In this document: piece by piece, positions 34,571-48,800 of the stretch
Numbering within the stretch: the stretch's first letter is position 1
Layout of the letters: the number at the start of each line of letters is the position of its first letter
The notes under the pieces: generated by a model
Seen by the model: the letters and a program-made list of their open reading frames with translations, nothing else
Told to the model about the DNA's origin: nothing
Database searches by the model: none
Program-made: the position numbers and the translations under genes
NCBI GenBank assembly: GCA_026120035.1
Contig: JALRME010000002.1
Location: forward strand, 558,001 to 622,000
Length of the DNA stretch: 64,000 bases
Reading direction: 5' to 3'
From: Coleophoma eucalyptorum
Lineage: Eukaryota > Ascomycota > Leotiomycetes > Helotiales > Dermateaceae

Positions 34571-35046
34571 CGGGAAGGTGAAGGAATTACAATTCGGCGT
34601 CTGGAAACAGATCAAAATGGTTGCTTCTTGTTTTTGAATAGAAACAAGTATGAAGTGGAAGCAGTGCCTTATATATAGAGAAAAGAATAAAAAGGTAATG
34701 ATCTGGATTTCCACTTCTCCGCCTTTGACCTGAGCTGCTAGTGTACACGGTGGAGCTATGGTCCAGTTATCAAGTACTTTCTTTATCTTACGCAACATTG
34801 CTGCGTAAAGACTGACCTAAGCGCTCGCTTGTCAGTGCGTTGCCTTTGGAGAAAGTCAGTTAAGAGGATACGGCTTACCTCATCTTGTGGTAGAGTTAGC
34901 TTACATGATAACCTGAATCCATTGTAGAGTTAGTTATGCTAAGTCAGATTACAGATCAAATAGATTAGGGTTGCACTCAATCACCTTTTAATGTCTTATG
35001 TAAGGGCTCCAGATTTAATTTTCACTTATTTTGCAAACAGTGTAAC
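34571..35046. other. Intergenic
   Basis: The promoter of the RidA-like gene, then AT-rich spacer leading into repeat copy B. No gene seen. Confidence 0.4.
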
Positions 35047-35372
35047 TGTCGGTATATCATTATTGGATCTCGATCTCGACCTCGATCGAACACTCGTTCG
35101 TACTTACTACAAACACCACCTGTTTGCAATTACGTAGTACTACGAACAAGAGGTCGGATCGATGCCTACATTACGTAGCATTACGAACGGAGGATGAATC
35201 GATACCTATTCTGGTTGTTCTACAAACAGATGAAGGTACTGATAAGACCTCCATCACACTCACTTAGAACAGAGAAAAATACACAAATTTTACCTCACGC
35301 ATTTTGACTGTTATTGATACAGCTGAAATGAGAGGTATTCCAAAAGTAACTTACACTAACATAAATATCGTA
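35047..35372 (+). repeat. Dispersed repeat copy B
   Basis: This is the partner of 10284-10550 in the same orientation. The shared blocks are the TGTCGGTATATC start, AACGGAGG with GAATCGATACC, CCTCCATCACACTCACTTA and TTACCTCACG with ATTTTGAC. It carries extra material near the start (alternating ATCTCGA/CGATCG and ACGTAGTACTACG palindromic pieces). Boundaries are approximate. Confidence 0.55.
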
Positions 35373-35548
35373 ACAAATCTATTGACATCTATTCACATAT
35401 ATTAGCACTATTGAAAGTCTTTTCGGAAGAATATTCTTATTCTCGACTTTGTCATAGAAAGGTAAGTAACAGTATCTAAACCAGCCCTCATCGAACCACA
35501 TCCTCTGTTTCTTATTCATAAAAAAAAATTGCAGGGCAAGTTTTCAAA

Positions 35549-37014
35549 ATGGACAACCATCATACCGATAGCTATGATCCAAGCTCGGTGGGAAACAGTG
35601 TAATATCCTTTGGGAAAGCACTAATAGAGAAGTACTTTTTATTCAATAACGAATACATTAATCTAAACCAAGGTCTGAAAGTCCAAATACACATTAGGTA
35701 CGAGAAGCTGTACTGATAAAGACACAGGAGCATACGGTTCATATCTACGCCCTGTTCGTGATGCTCTTCGATCATTTCAAGATGAAGCCGAAGAAAAACC
35801 GGACATCTTTATACGATACACATACCCAAAGCGACTCAATCAAATTCGAGCCATGCTAGGCAAATTTCTGAACGTTGCTACAGACGAGTTGGTTCTTGTA
35901 CCCAATGCTACAACTGCAATAAATACCGTTCTACGCAACTTGCACTTCGAGGACGGCGAAAAATAGTGTACTTTAGTACAATCTATGGTGCAATTGAGAA
36001 AACTTTGCAATACCTGGTTGAATCAACACCAGTACAAACGGTTGAAGTGGAGTTCACCTTGCCCATTTCCAATGAGGATCTAATTGAAAGGTTCTGTTCT
36101 GTTCAGCATTAAGAGAACACAAATTTGGCATTAAAGTAGCGGTCTTTGACACTATTATCAGCATGCCTGGGGTGAGGATGCCCTTTGAGACACTCACTAA
36201 AGTATGCCGTGAATATGGTGTTTTGAGTTTGATAGATGCTGCACATAGTATTGGTCATATACCTCTGGATATCGGCTCATTTCAACCAGATTTCTTGGTC
36301 ACAAATTGCCACAAGTGAGTTTAAGGGATACAAATATGTCATAAAGGTAGAAAACTAATCTAAGATTCTAGGTGGCTCTATGTTCCTCGGGCGGCTGCTG
36401 TGTTCTATGTACCTTTCCGAAATCAGCACATGATGCGATCGTCGTTGCCAACCTCACATGGTTTTGTGCCGTTTGAGACTCACAGTAGGAAAGAAATATT
36501 TAATCCTATGCCAATTTCCAAAGATCAGAACCCGTTTGTTGCCCAGTTCGAATACACTGGGACTATAGATACAGCACCGTCGCTTTGTATCCCTGCTGCT
36601 CTTAAGTTTCGTGAAGAGGTTTGCAGGGGAGAGGAGCAAATCTACAAGTATCGATACGAACTAGCAGAGAACGGAGAAAAGAAGATGGCCGAAATTCTTG
36701 GTACAAGTGCTCTATCGATTCCAAAAGGGGCTCGAGTCAACTTTGCCAATGTTTGGCTACCACTAACGGTTACTCCCCAGAGTGAGCTAGGTTTTGAAGG
36801 GTCGATACCAAGCGAAGATATATTTGCAGTAAACGTATTCCTCAATACAAGTTTGGTGGAACAATATAACTGCTATGTGTCAATAATGTTTTACAAGGGC
36901 GCTTGGTTAACGCGCTTTTCAGCCGAAATATATCTTGATCTAGATGACTTCGTGTATGGCGCCGAGGCACTTAAGAGTCTATGCGAAAGAGTGAGGAGGC
37001 TGGAGTATAAGTAA
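35549..37014 (+). pseudogene. Class V aminotransferase (isopenicillin-N-epimerase-like), frameshifted
   Basis: From ATG at 35549 the sequence reads as a PLP-dependent class V aminotransferase: FNNEYINLNQG joined to AYGSYLRPV across an intron ending before GAGCATACGG, then VPNATTAINTVLR, LIDAAHSIGHIPLDI and TNCHK, whose Lys should bind PLP, spliced across 36315-36371 to WLYVPRAAAV. The C-terminal domain is intact to 37014. Two lesions break the frame. One A is missing in the A-run near 35959-35966 (reading GEK-stop instead of GEKIVYF), and a 5-bp TGTTC duplication lies near 36091-36106. Homologues of about 440 residues are oxidoreductase-associated PLP enzymes of unclear substrate. Splice sites are preserved, so the decay is recent or partly assembly error. 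Confidence 0.8.
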
Positions 37015-37949
37015 TTGAGGGAGATGAAGCCGTGAGTGATTTGGGGATATAGATACGTTACTCCTTCGGCTTCAGTGTAATTAGTATCCGCGAATTCTTT
37101 ATTGTAATAAAACAACCAACAATTATCGCAATACTTAATAAGACCGTCATTACTGTTCTCTCTACTATACATATTTCTATTTGTACCTACCTTGTATTAT
37201 AATTTTATTTACAAAATGCTACCTCAAGACTTGGTGATCCCTCCGTCTTTCCCCTTAATAAGAACTTCTATCTCCTCAGTCGCGCTAAGTTTTATTCCGC
37301 TACCCAAATTACGGCGATTCTTCGAATGTCCTTTTGGAACTATATGTCCTAGATTTGCCAGAGCGTGGGTTATATACGGGCTATGCGCTGATTGCTGGTG
37401 GGATTATTGCTGGGAATCGATGGAACAGGCGGCTGTCCTAAACAGGAGTACCATTGACAAAGAGCTCTATCACGATCCTTAGTAATGCCAGTTCTTACTT
37501 CGACCTCCCGTATTCTTCTTCACTAATTGATACGCCTAGAATGTATCCCATCGCTCCGAGGGATGAAAAACAGCAATGTCCACATAATCGACCTTGTCGC
37601 TATGAACCCAGGATCATATTGGCGATGACCTCGGCCAGGCCTTTTCGACATTGAACGGAACGATCAACAAAATGAACCAGTTCTGCAAAACGCTCTGAAT
37701 TAAGCTATTAACAATGCGCTTATCGCACGGCTTATCGTTAGCGCGCCCGTCCTTCGCGACACTGGTTTGGTCCGCCGCAATCGAAGCTTCATGAATTCAG
37801 CCTTGCAAATACATACAGCTTCTTCTTCATGGCAACACATCATTTGAAGATGCGCCCCTGATCTTGATGATTTCAATCATGCCATACCATTGACTTCAAT
37901 CTCTTTTGGAGCTACCAACCCACTTTAGCCTTGCAATTGCACTGTCAAG
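37015..37949. other. Intergenic, upstream of FAR11-like gene
   Basis: No recognisable gene. The last 100 bp before 37950 are CT/CA-rich, as in a core promoter. Confidence 0.4.
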
Positions 37950-40900
37950 ATGGCCTCGCTTTGGTCCAAACCGTCTGCAGACACCGCGAATCCAGAGAAA
38001 GACGTATCTGATGTGGCGGATACAGGCCTTGCGGATGTTGGCCTACCATCCCCTCAACCTCTGACAAGCGTGCCCATGGGCCGACCTATGCTGCAACGCA
38101 ATCAGCCTCAACCCCCTCCACCGCACCAACCTCCACCTCCCCCCGCTCCTCAGCAGGTTGGCAATCCGCAAGATTCTTTGTCGCTGATGCAACTGAAGAG
38201 GATTGTGACCGAATTTCCACGAATAGACCCGACCCTCTATGCCTTCGAATATTCAGACACAGCTTCTTTCGCGGAGGAAGTTGATGAATGGTTTTCCTAC
38301 AATGAGGCAGAGTTTAAGAGGTTACTCCGAGCGAAGGACACATTCAATAGACGCTGGAAGAAATACGCAAGCAAACCATGGCCCGAAGCCAAGGAGGAAC
38401 AGGCGGAGTTTGTTCAACGAGAGGTGAATGGATTGGCAGCAACGGATTTGAGACGGCGGTGCAAGAGTCTACAGACAATCTTACATATAATTCTGGGTGT
38501 TTGGGATGAGACAGCTGGAAAGTCTGAACCAGAGGAGGGATCTAAAATGAAGCCGAAGTCGAGAATGACCGTAAGTCAGTTGGAAGGAATAAAGAGCGGG
38601 TTACTGTTGGTAGCCAAGGCGGAAGGCATTCATACGGTTTTCGAGGTGATGCAAAATGCATTCAAACGGCTGTGGTACGTTCACCATATCCTCTGCTAAA
38701 GGATCACTAACAATATCTTCAGGGATGACGAGTACCGAGATGCCAATTTTCTCGATGAAGATATTCCTTTCATTCAAGACGAGCTAGATAATGTTACAAC
38801 GATCATGTATGTGATTATAGAGGCTGTCAGGAACGACCCAACGAGTCATCAATTTGTGCAAGAGAAAATTTGTCAGTTCCATTACATCCGTCTGTTAATT
38901 GAACCCTGGCTAAATATCATAGTTGATTTGAACCCAAGCATCGTAAATTATTTCATGACGATTACGGCAAGACTGCGATGGGACGAGGGAAATGAAATGC
39001 CGCAGACAAGGGTAAAGAGGTCATGCCGTAATTATTCTAGCACCAAACTGACGTACTTTCAGATATTTCTCCTATTCTGGAAGTCAGTATTACTTATCCT
39101 TGGAGGCATATCGGAGGTAGATGAGGTCAAGCAGGCAACAAAAGAGAAGACAGACAAAAGCGGCGTTGGAGGAAAAGTCATCACTGCATCTCCCCTCGAC
39201 TACCACATATTCCGGCAAGAGATCACCTCAAAATATCCAGCGTATGTCCCACCACAACCTTTGATACCACTCGAGCAAGACAACAATTCCATCTTGCCTC
39301 CCCTTCCAAATCGGCCAAGCAGGAGAAATGGAGAAAATGGAATTCTACCAGCTCCCATTGGAGTCAACACCAGTGGCGCATCAATATTGCACCAACCTGT
39401 ACATATTGCTACACCAGCACCCTCACCACCACCCTCACCGCCAGTTGGAGGCAAGGCTGGCAAGAAACAAAACTATCAAACAAATCAAAACTTCCCATTT
39501 TTGTATCCACCACTGGATAGTACAAGCAACAGTGCTGGGGGAAAAGGTAATGCTGGTCTACAAGAGTTTCTTGTTGGCCGGAAGTGGGAAGGAAGTGATA
39601 TTCCTGCATCAATTCTTGAAGCTGGTGAGCTCTTTGCAGAGCGGATGCGTATGACCAGAGCGATGAGACAGCTGTGGGATGAGCGAGAACGTTTCCTCAG
39701 ATTTGACCGTGGTTGGGAGGACAACAACGATGATGTAGAAGAGCTTGATTTAGAAAGCATTCTAGCCAAGAAACTTACACTTGAAACCTCGAAACCCAAG
39801 CCACTCGAAGCAGATTATGGACCGAATCCTCAAAACGTTGAGCCCAGATTGAAGAAGAAACTTGAACTGGTGGAGTTTTTTTACGTAAGTCAATTCTAAG
39901 TCTATTCGATGTTGTCTGACATTACCAGGGTGATTCGATACCTCATCTTCAGTCGCTGGTTATAGTGCTCCTGAAATCCATTTTAGCCAATGTCACTGCA
40001 CTCATCACCCAGCCCATGGCTGCTCAACAAGGTGGCATGGGACGTCCTAATGGAGCTGGGCAAAATAGACAGCAAAATCCTGCAGATGTTCCCCTTCCAA
40101 ATACAGTAGATCCTGCCGACCTACCTCCAGAAGAGATTGAAGCAATAAGATCTCGAGAAATCACCGCAAAGGTGGTATCTGGCATCTTACTTATTCTGCT
40201 GAAATGGTTCAAAGTTTCTCGTATGTGTACCAACCTCTTCGGCGTGAATTATATTGACAAAGACAGATGTCCTTAAATTTGAATACTTGACACAGCTACT
40301 CCTCGATTCAAACTACCTCCCTTTGATTTTGAAGCTGTTCGCACATCAGGAGATAGAAAAGGTCGTGGACAGCAAGACTGATAGATTGGATCTCAGGTAT
40401 GACTCAACATCAAATCTACTTTGAAATTTATTGAACTAATTTACCAGCTTCTTTGCATTCTGTAATACAAATAGTAGCAATGCACCTGAGGTAGTCGAGG
40501 CAGAAGAAAGTGAAGACGATGCTGCTCCACCACCCATTAAGCTTCGGCGTGAGCCTGAATCGCAAGACAAGCTTCCAGCATTGGCATTCCAAGAAGGTCA
40601 GCATGCAGGACGTCGAGAGAACCCCGAAGTTGACGAAATGGGCTATCCTATAAACGACCTCCCTAACGATCCGATCACTGAGTTCTCCTGGCGAAATTTC
40701 TATTCATCCATCAATTTTCTGCGCATAATGCAGAAGATATGCAAGAATAAAGCCCATCGCAATCTCCTCCTTGTGCAATATAAATCGTCCAACATCCTGA
40801 AGAAATCGCTGAAGATTCCTCAGCCAGAACTGCGAATCTACACGCTCAAGCTCTTCAAGAATCAAGTGCCTTACTGTGGTCGCAAATGGAGACAAGGAAA

Positions 40901-41204
40901 CATGCGTGTCATCACAGCCGTATATCTGCACTGTAGGCCTGAACTTCGCGATGACTGGTTAGCGGGAAGTGATGTCGACGCTGAGGTGGAGGAGGCGCTC
41001 CCGCTCGAGCAAGCCTTGCGATCTTTAACGCATTGGCACAATATTAAGCGCTATCCAGCACAAATGGGTGCTGATGTGAAGCTGCTAGAAGAGGAGCACG
41101 ACTTCTTCATCCGGGAACTAGAGAAGATGGAATTTATCGAGGAAAGTGCCGTGGATGAGAGTGTTGCTGAAAGTGGCTGGGACGGTTCTGGGGGTAATTG
41201 GTGA
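37950..41204 (+). CDS. FAR11: STRIPAK subunit FAR11/STRIP (HAM-2) homologue
   Basis: Six exons (37950-38674, 38723-39011, 39063-39884, 39929-40220, 40267-40396, 40448-41204) give 1,004 residues. The N1221 domain lies early (FPRIDPTLYAFEYSDTASF, DTFNRRWKKY, then LDEDIPFIQDELD). The DUF3402-type half follows (EFLVGRKWEGSDIP through LLKWFKVSHVLKFEYLTQLLL and NFYSSINFLRIMQKICKNK). A Pro-rich linker sits near residue 50. Orthologues anchor the STRIPAK phosphatase/kinase complex at the nuclear envelope/ER and are needed for hyphal fusion and sexual development in fungi (HAM-2) and for pheromone arrest in yeast (Far11). The 51-bp second intron lacks stops and is in frame, so retention would add 17 residues. 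Confidence 0.87.
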
Positions 41205-42894
41205 TTACATTAAATTGGAAACGTGATATGTCGGGGATAATCAATGCCCATAGCTATTTTCCCGCCATCAAACATCTATAACATACTTTCCCGTATCTAG
41301 CGACCTGCCTCTTCCATTTCCATTCTCCCAATTCAATTCTGGTTACCGCTGACAACAAGATTACGGCCATGGCTAGGCTCATATATACAGAGTCAGATAT
41401 AGACCAGGGAAAAGGACGATTCATGCTCATGGTCTAAGCACAGCGGCTAGCCAGAACCGCACAGCCATCAGAATGCGGATGAACTACACAATTTTCGCGC
41501 CGCAATTGATCTTTGACCCCAAAGCTTTTCAGGTACAGTACCTGATTCGCACCATGATGTAGTTGGGAACGATGTCAGTGCATTGTGCAAAGAGGATACC
41601 TGTCTCGCTTGTCACGTCACTTCCGCGGTGCTTTGCTCACGACTTGCCTCGTGCATCACAAGATATGCCCGTCAATAGCCTGTGGACCATTACTTATTAT
41701 GTCGGCCTTATTTGTTTAACTTATACCCCCAGAATATTTTATCCCTTATTCCCCTGAATAGATGTATCTCGAGCTTTTGCCTTCCTCTTTACAATAGCCA
41801 GAAAGTGAATGAAGGGCAATGTTCACTGAGCCAGCCATAAGAATGAAAGTCAAAAAAGATGCAGCAATGTTTCCAAGGCTTATTATTCCCCCCATACAGC
41901 ACATCTCCCAAACCACTGCGGAGATAGAATCCCCACCTTCCAAACCGCATTCTGCCCTCCCTCTGACCCCATCCGGCCCCCCCCAAACCCAAGCCGGAGG
42001 AAGCCCCAAAACAAAAAGAAAAGAAAAAAATCAGCGCTCCGCTCAGCATAGCACAAGAACAATCCCCTCCATCCCTCACAAAGGGCGTTTTTGTTGCATA
42101 TCGCCCATAAATCTCCGAGTCGTCTGAGGGAGGGGGCCTAGACCTGCGCATTTCGTTTCTGGTATATCGAAGCTAGGGTGAAGTAATAGTGGCCGGGAGG
42201 GCTCCTACTTTCGCTTGAAACATAACGGTTGATGTGCCTGCTTGTGTCGGATTAAGTTTTATGCTTGTCCCAGAGGGAAGAAAAAGGTCGGAGAGACGGA
42301 GAAGGGGTTCATCCGGTCGTTCGAGAAGCGCCTTTTCTCTCCATTGTCTTAGTACTGTATCGTTATGATTATTTTGGCCGGGATTGGGCTCTCAACGACG
42401 GAGGTGGCCGTGGATTTCCTGAGGGGAAGATAAGGGGTGCGCTTGAAACGTTAACCGGATCGAATAATTCCTACAGTCTTGTAGCGTCTTTGAGCTCTTT
42501 TGAGCTGTTTGTGTACCAAAGCTTAGGGTCGGTTTGGTGACTGCTGTGTTGTTGCCACCCTTGTGAGCGCTCCATACTGTGGACTGTATATATGTAGTAT
42601 GAAAAGTAGCTTGAAAGGGGATACTAGCTTTCATTGACCAAACACCCACCTCTAGCACAAGATAGGGGTAGCAAAATTGGGTCTTCTGTCCACGAAAAAT
42701 GACTCCAGAGTTCTGTGTAGAAACCCTCATATACGCATTTGCATTTCTGGATGTTTCGTCTTCCCACCTTCTAAATGGTAAAATGGGAGACAAAATAATA
42801 GCTATGAAAGCAACGATGCTCCAAATCCCAGAGAATCACATAATTACAAAATCCTAGTCTATGATACAATCAAACAAGACATCTCATATCACAA
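41205..42894. other. Intergenic between convergent genes
   Basis: 1.7 kb between the FAR11-like and SEC16 stops. It contains a C/A-rich low-complexity patch near 41960-42030. No domain-bearing frame, tRNA or repeat recognised; short frames on both strands look like chance. Confidence 0.4.
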
Positions 42895-45800
42895 TTACTT
42901 CTTATCACCCATAACGTCAATATACCCTCTACCCTTCTTCTTCCCCTTCGCTGCACCCTTTCGGGCCCCGGTAGCAGGCCCCAGAAGGTCGTCTATACTG
43001 CTTGCATTACTCATGCTTGTGCCTGGCCGGCTTGGTGGCCCGCCAGCTAAGCTTCCATTCGAGACACTTCTGCTCATCGCAGGAGGAGCACCGAGGCTCG
43101 ATGGTCCTAGCGGACCAGGTGGTGCACTGTCGGATGCAGCTCTATTGACATCTGACAAAGACTGGGTACTGCGCACTTGAGGGACTGGAGGACCATCTCC
43201 CATTGCGCTTGACGGCCGTGCAGCTGAAGTAGGCATGCCAGGTGGGCCGCTTGCAGTACGAGGTGGGCCAGTAGCTCTTGGAGGTGGAGGTGTGGCCGAA
43301 GGTGTTGGGGTCGCATCTCCTCCACCCTTCTTATTTACCCATCTCTTCAGTTCAGGATCATATACGAAACTGCTAGCCTCTCCTAATTTGGCACGGATTG
43401 GCTTGCCAGGTTGTGACATATCTGCTGCGGCCTCTTTCTTTCCACCGCCAAACCATCCACCCAAACCCCACCCTTTCTTCGGCACAGCAGCAGTTTCTTT
43501 AGCTCGTTGCGCTATACACTCATCAGTAACTGCAACTTGATACTTTACCGGGTTAGAACTCACCATCAGCTTCTGCAGCCTTTCGGAAGGCCTCTTCTGC
43601 CTCGCGATCCTTTTCTGCCTTTGTCTTTCCACCATTGGCAGCTGGGGCTGTGTTGAAGTCGTCATCATCGTCGTCCATGAAGCTCTTCTTCTTCGGTTTA
43701 GTATCGACAGGAGAGTCAGGCTCATCGTTCATCGTCGCAGGTTCATACGACGGCGGCTCATATCCACCGCTTGGGGGTTCATAACCAGAGTTACTAGGCG
43801 GCTCATACCCCGTGCTCGTAGGTGGCTCATAGCCAGTACTTGTAGGGGGCTCATATGAATTGGTGGTTGGTGGCTCATAACCCGTAGAGACGTGAGGCTC
43901 ATAAGAAGGCTGGGGTGGCATATACGAAGAAGCAACTTGTGGCATATCACTGTTGGCAATTGACCGAGGAGAATCATACATGTTGGAATGTGGTAGATGA
44001 TCAGAAATAGGTGTTGAGGGACTCTGTTGTGCATATGATGATGGGTTTTCGGTAAGTGAAGCGGTAGATGCTCCACTATATGGCGCATATGTGGATTGTG
44101 GCGTGTACCCCGAGTTTGACAATGGGGCATAGCTATTCGATAAACTTCCTGCCTGTGAAGCTGGTCTATAATCAGAAGACTGACGAACAGGCTCGTAAGC
44201 ACCACGTTTGAGTTCACTGGAAGAGCGCTGTTCGAAAGAGGTTCGAGGTTGGGATCCATAAGATGACCCAAGTTGGGGCTCGTAGGTTGTTGGTGGTGTA
44301 TAAGATCCACCAGGAGCGTACCGTGATGAGGTTTTGTTGGCCATGGGGATAGGTATTCCCCCATTGGAAGTATTCATACCCATGCCACCGTATGATCCAT
44401 AGATATCAGATACTGATGGTGACCGACTAATTGCCGGAGTACCTCCAGCAATCCTTGCGAATGGTCCAATTTCTGAGCCAGTGCCGGTCGTTGATCCATC
44501 AACGGAACCGTCGTTCTCGTCTCCAGCGACAAACTTGTTAAACTTAGCCCATACAGATCCTGAGACTTTGTCAATGCTAGGCTTAGAAATCCATGAAGAG
44601 TTTTCGTCTTTAGGTGATTGTTTAAGTCTCTTGCTTAGATCATCGAGAGCCCCGACCAGGAGAGGGTGATGATACGGAGATCTCTTCGTCTGGGAAGTGA
44701 TTGAGCTTGCAATTGCTTCACAATACTGTAAGGCTTTGTCGCGTTGCCCATACTCAGCAAGAACAGTTGCATGCTGTAGTTTGTAAACAGCCAAGTGTGG
44801 CATAGACAGAGCAGCGACGGATGCATTAGAAAGAGTGAGCCCATACTCATATACTTCGCTAAGAAGGATTGGCTCCAGTTCCTTGTCGAACTCATATGGT
44901 TGCCGCTGATGATCTGACCCGACGAGGACAATACTTGATTGTGGATCATCCACGCCTCCAAATACGGAATTGGTTCTTGCAAACAAAAAGCAGATGTGAG
45001 CGGCCTCTGCTCTACCATATCCTGAAAGCAGCTTGCCTAGTGCATTGAGCGCCTGGCTATCATCAATGCTTCTGTTGCTCAGGACTAAGCCTAAGGTCTC
45101 CCGCCATCTATCCAATCCTTCAAGGGAATCTTTGGATGGGCCACTGGCATTTGAGGTGCTGACCATTTGAAAACCAGCCCGGGCTGAAGGGGGTACGAGC
45201 TCATCAATACTCTCTTCAAAGTTTCCAGCAAAGATTTCATAAAGGGCAGAAAGAGACTCCGTATTTTCTCCGATATTCTTCACTTCCTTTTGTATGAATT
45301 CTTGGGCGACTTGTTTGTAAACATCCTTGGACACTGTGTGAGATATCAACATTGCATGGGCCCAAAGTCTTTTGTCGACCGCTTCCCATACGGCCTTGTC
45401 GCGGTCACCACGAAGGAGATGTCTTCTTATTTGATCAACTGCAGCTGGATCAACAGGGTCGGCCCGAGGATTCGAGGTAGCGGAAGGGGTGATGTTCAAC
45501 TGGTTGACTCTAGATTCATACGGAGATCCAGGCTGGGCCTCATCCTCCAGACCGGGGGTGAGAATGGCACGCACAGACTTCTCGACGACAGGATTTCCCT
45601 CCAAGACGCCGTCATTCTCGATAAAGATTCGTAAGATCTTCCAGAGTAAGACCCGTTCCTCCTTTCTCTTGCTTTCATGGGTGGAAGCCAAGAGAGGTGG
45701 GATTTGATAGTCCGGTTGCTCCAAGTTAGAGATTCCAGCGCTTAGCCAGGTAAGCAGGTCCTTCTTCTTCGACTTGCCTTTCAAAGGACCAGGGAAATTG

Positions 45801-48800
45801 ATCAACCTTTCCTCAAGAGCGCATACCTCCTTGATATTACCAACTTTAACCTCGCCAGGGCTGCGAATGATCATAGGCAGGGCTTGATTCATTCCATATC
45901 GAGGGACATCCTTGGGAAAGGACGTGATCAACGTCCCTCCTACACCCCACGCAAAGACCGGAGCACCTCTCCATCTTTGAAGTGGATCATTCTCCCGTCC
46001 GTCTGTAGGAGCGATATAGTTGAGATTCTGAGAGAATCCTCTGGGACGGCTACTAGACATTGCTGCCATGGAGGCGTATGGCGCAGTGTTTGCTGACGGA
46101 GATATCTGCGCGTGGACAGATGCTGGACGAGCATAAGGATCGTTTGCGCTCATCTCAAGTTTGGGTCCAGCAAATGCATGCCCTGGGGACTGTGTCTGTG
46201 AACGCATTGGAGGAGCAAAGTCCCTCTGCAGAGGTGCACCATTTGCGTACTGAGGCATATAGCCAGAAACAGCTCTTTTCGATGGCGAAATTATATTCTT
46301 GGAAGCTAGTCCCTGTGGAGGTGGGGGGGTCTGAGTACTCTGTCGAGGAGCGTAGGGGTTCTGTGGAGGAGCTGCGATTTTGCTGGCAATACCCTCCGTC
46401 TCATCAACTTCTCGAGTTGGCGAAAGTGGATGGGCTCTCATACCCGGTTCATAGCCTGATGAACTGCTTCTTCTGTCATAGTTTGAGTTTTCCACAGAAC
46501 CGTGAGGACGAAATTCTTGGGTATTTCTTTCGAAATGAGCTAGTGGGCTTGAAGTTCGTGGCAGGTGAGGAAGTGCAGGAGGCGGCGGTTGTGCAACAAT
46601 AGGTGCAGCAGCATATGTAGACGACTGCTGTCGTTGTAGAGAAGGGGGAGCAGGTGAATAGCGTGACTGAGACATTGGTAGAGGAGCGTTCTGAGTGCCA
46701 GGCTGTTGCGGTGCAGGCGAGTACCTGGAAGCAACGGATGGTGGGAGAATGCTAGCAGCTGCAGGAAGATTTGCATAAGGATTGACCCGTTGTGGTGCTA
46801 CTAAGCCTTGCAGTGGTGGCTCACTGGGTATGTTCTGGGCCGGTTGTGGTGTTGCATATGGGCTTTGGCCTGGTAAAGGTACAGTCGTTTGCATGGTGTT
46901 TGCAGGATTGTACATGGATGATGAAGATAATCCAGTAGATTGCCTAGATGCAGGCCTAGGCCTAGAAGATACAGGCAGATCTTCAAAGAAACCCGACTTA
47001 GATTGGGCGGATGACGACCTGGGCATTGGAACTGACTGGGTCTGCATACCGTGGCTGCTTATAGGTGGCGACATACTCGAAGAAGATCGCATCGGCGGTG
47101 GCCCTTGGCCCTGTCTGCTACTACTCCGCGGTGGTGGAGCTGTAGATTGAGGAGCTGTAGATGGAGCGGCAGCAGAGGCGCTATAACCGCGGCCCATTTG
47201 TTGCAAACCAGGTCGCTTTCTAGGTTTAACTACTTCCATAGGAAGATCGTATGGTGATGAGTATCCTCCCTTGGCCTTGTCTGCAAAACTCTGAGCTTTT
47301 GGCAGTTCAGGTCTCGAGGGCTGTGGCTGAAGCTGGCCAGGAAAACCAATAGAAGGAGATGCGTAGGGTGACGAGGTAGCTAGAACGTTGCTTGGCTTAC
47401 TAAGGTCGGTAAGAAGGGGTGCAGAAGGTGTGTAAGAGGTTCTTCGCTGTTCCTGTGGAGCAACGCTGGCACCAGCTGGCATGTAGCGATTGCTGCTTGT
47501 TTGGTTGGCAAGGGCGCTACCACTAAGGCTATTAAAGCCAACCATCTTGCCATTTGCTCCTGTGACAGGAGATGGGTTCGACGGACTACCATATTGATTG
47601 TGATTATCTTCCTGGGCCTGGTCATCCGTGTCTTCCAAAAAGCCTTCATCGTCGCTTCCAAAAAATGCTGCAGGGTCAACAGCATTGTTCTCTGTTGTAG
47701 AATCGTCCTCTAAAAGTTCATCATCGTCTAAAAATTCGTCCTCCTCGAGAGCCGCCTGCCACATAGCTGCAAGATCGCCTTCTTCGGTATTCTCCTCAGC
47801 ACCAGAAGGGCTCTTGACGGATTCCGAAACGGGGTTCTCTGGATCACCGAGGACTTGAGACAAAATCGTGCTTTTGGAAGCTCCTAAACCGCCGCCTGTC
47901 GCCTTTTCTAGTGAGCTCTGCGGACTTAACACTTCTCCAGTTTCCTCTTCCTCTTCTAGTATGTCATCCTGTGCACTATCTCGTGGCGTAAAATCCATAG
48001 AGTCCATCACCTGCATTGTCGATTTCCTTTCCAAGCTATCAGGTCTAGGTTCGGCCTCCGACACAGCAGGCTTGCTGACTTGCGCGAAGAAGTCATCTTC
48101 ACCAGCGTCATCTGTGAAAGCGGAAGTAAAGTCTGTAGACCTCCCTTCAATTGATGTACTGACTTCTTGCGCCTGTGCTTGTACCAGAGGAAGGCCTTCC
48201 TCAAACCGAGCCTGGGATTCTTCATCTCTTTGCTCCCTGATCCCACCTCCGAACATTTGGTGCTGGTCTAAGGATTCGCTTTCAGACTCGAAGGAGGTTT
48301 GGTCAGGCTCATGCGACTGTGACGGGTTTGCGAAGAAGTCTCCTTCATCAACTTCCACATCACCAAACATGTCGTTTTGAGGCTGCTCGATGCTATCCAT
48401 TATGTCCTCTGCCTGGCTATGAGGAAGTGATTCTTCTATATGAGTATCAACTGAATGCAGTGGTGGAACCGCAGGGAATGAGTTGGTCCTGTCCGATGGC
48501 GCCATAAGCTTAAATGGATCTGTATCTGTCCTATGCAGATTCCATTCAGGGTCAACCTCATCGTCCTCTCCCCAATTCACCTCATGCGACACAGTTCTTG
48601 CGAAGGATGTAGTACTTTGGTGCCTGCTCTCATGGGTTGGTCCTGCCGTTGGGAAATCTGCTTTTGGGGAATCAAAAGGCTGTACTTCGCTAGTATCATG
48701 ATTCGTAATGCCGTTATGTTCTGGACTCTCGTTCATCTCAACGCCTCCAGGACTGGCTAATGATGTAGTGAGCGCATCTCGCAAATTCGTCAATTCTGCA

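Noticed and set aside
41746..42540. Gly/Ser-rich frames between FAR11 and SEC16
   Set aside because: They come from a C/A-rich low-complexity patch and show no conserved motif.
43729..44364. His/Pro-rich minus-strand frame
   Set aside because: It is an alternative frame inside the SEC16 coding exon.
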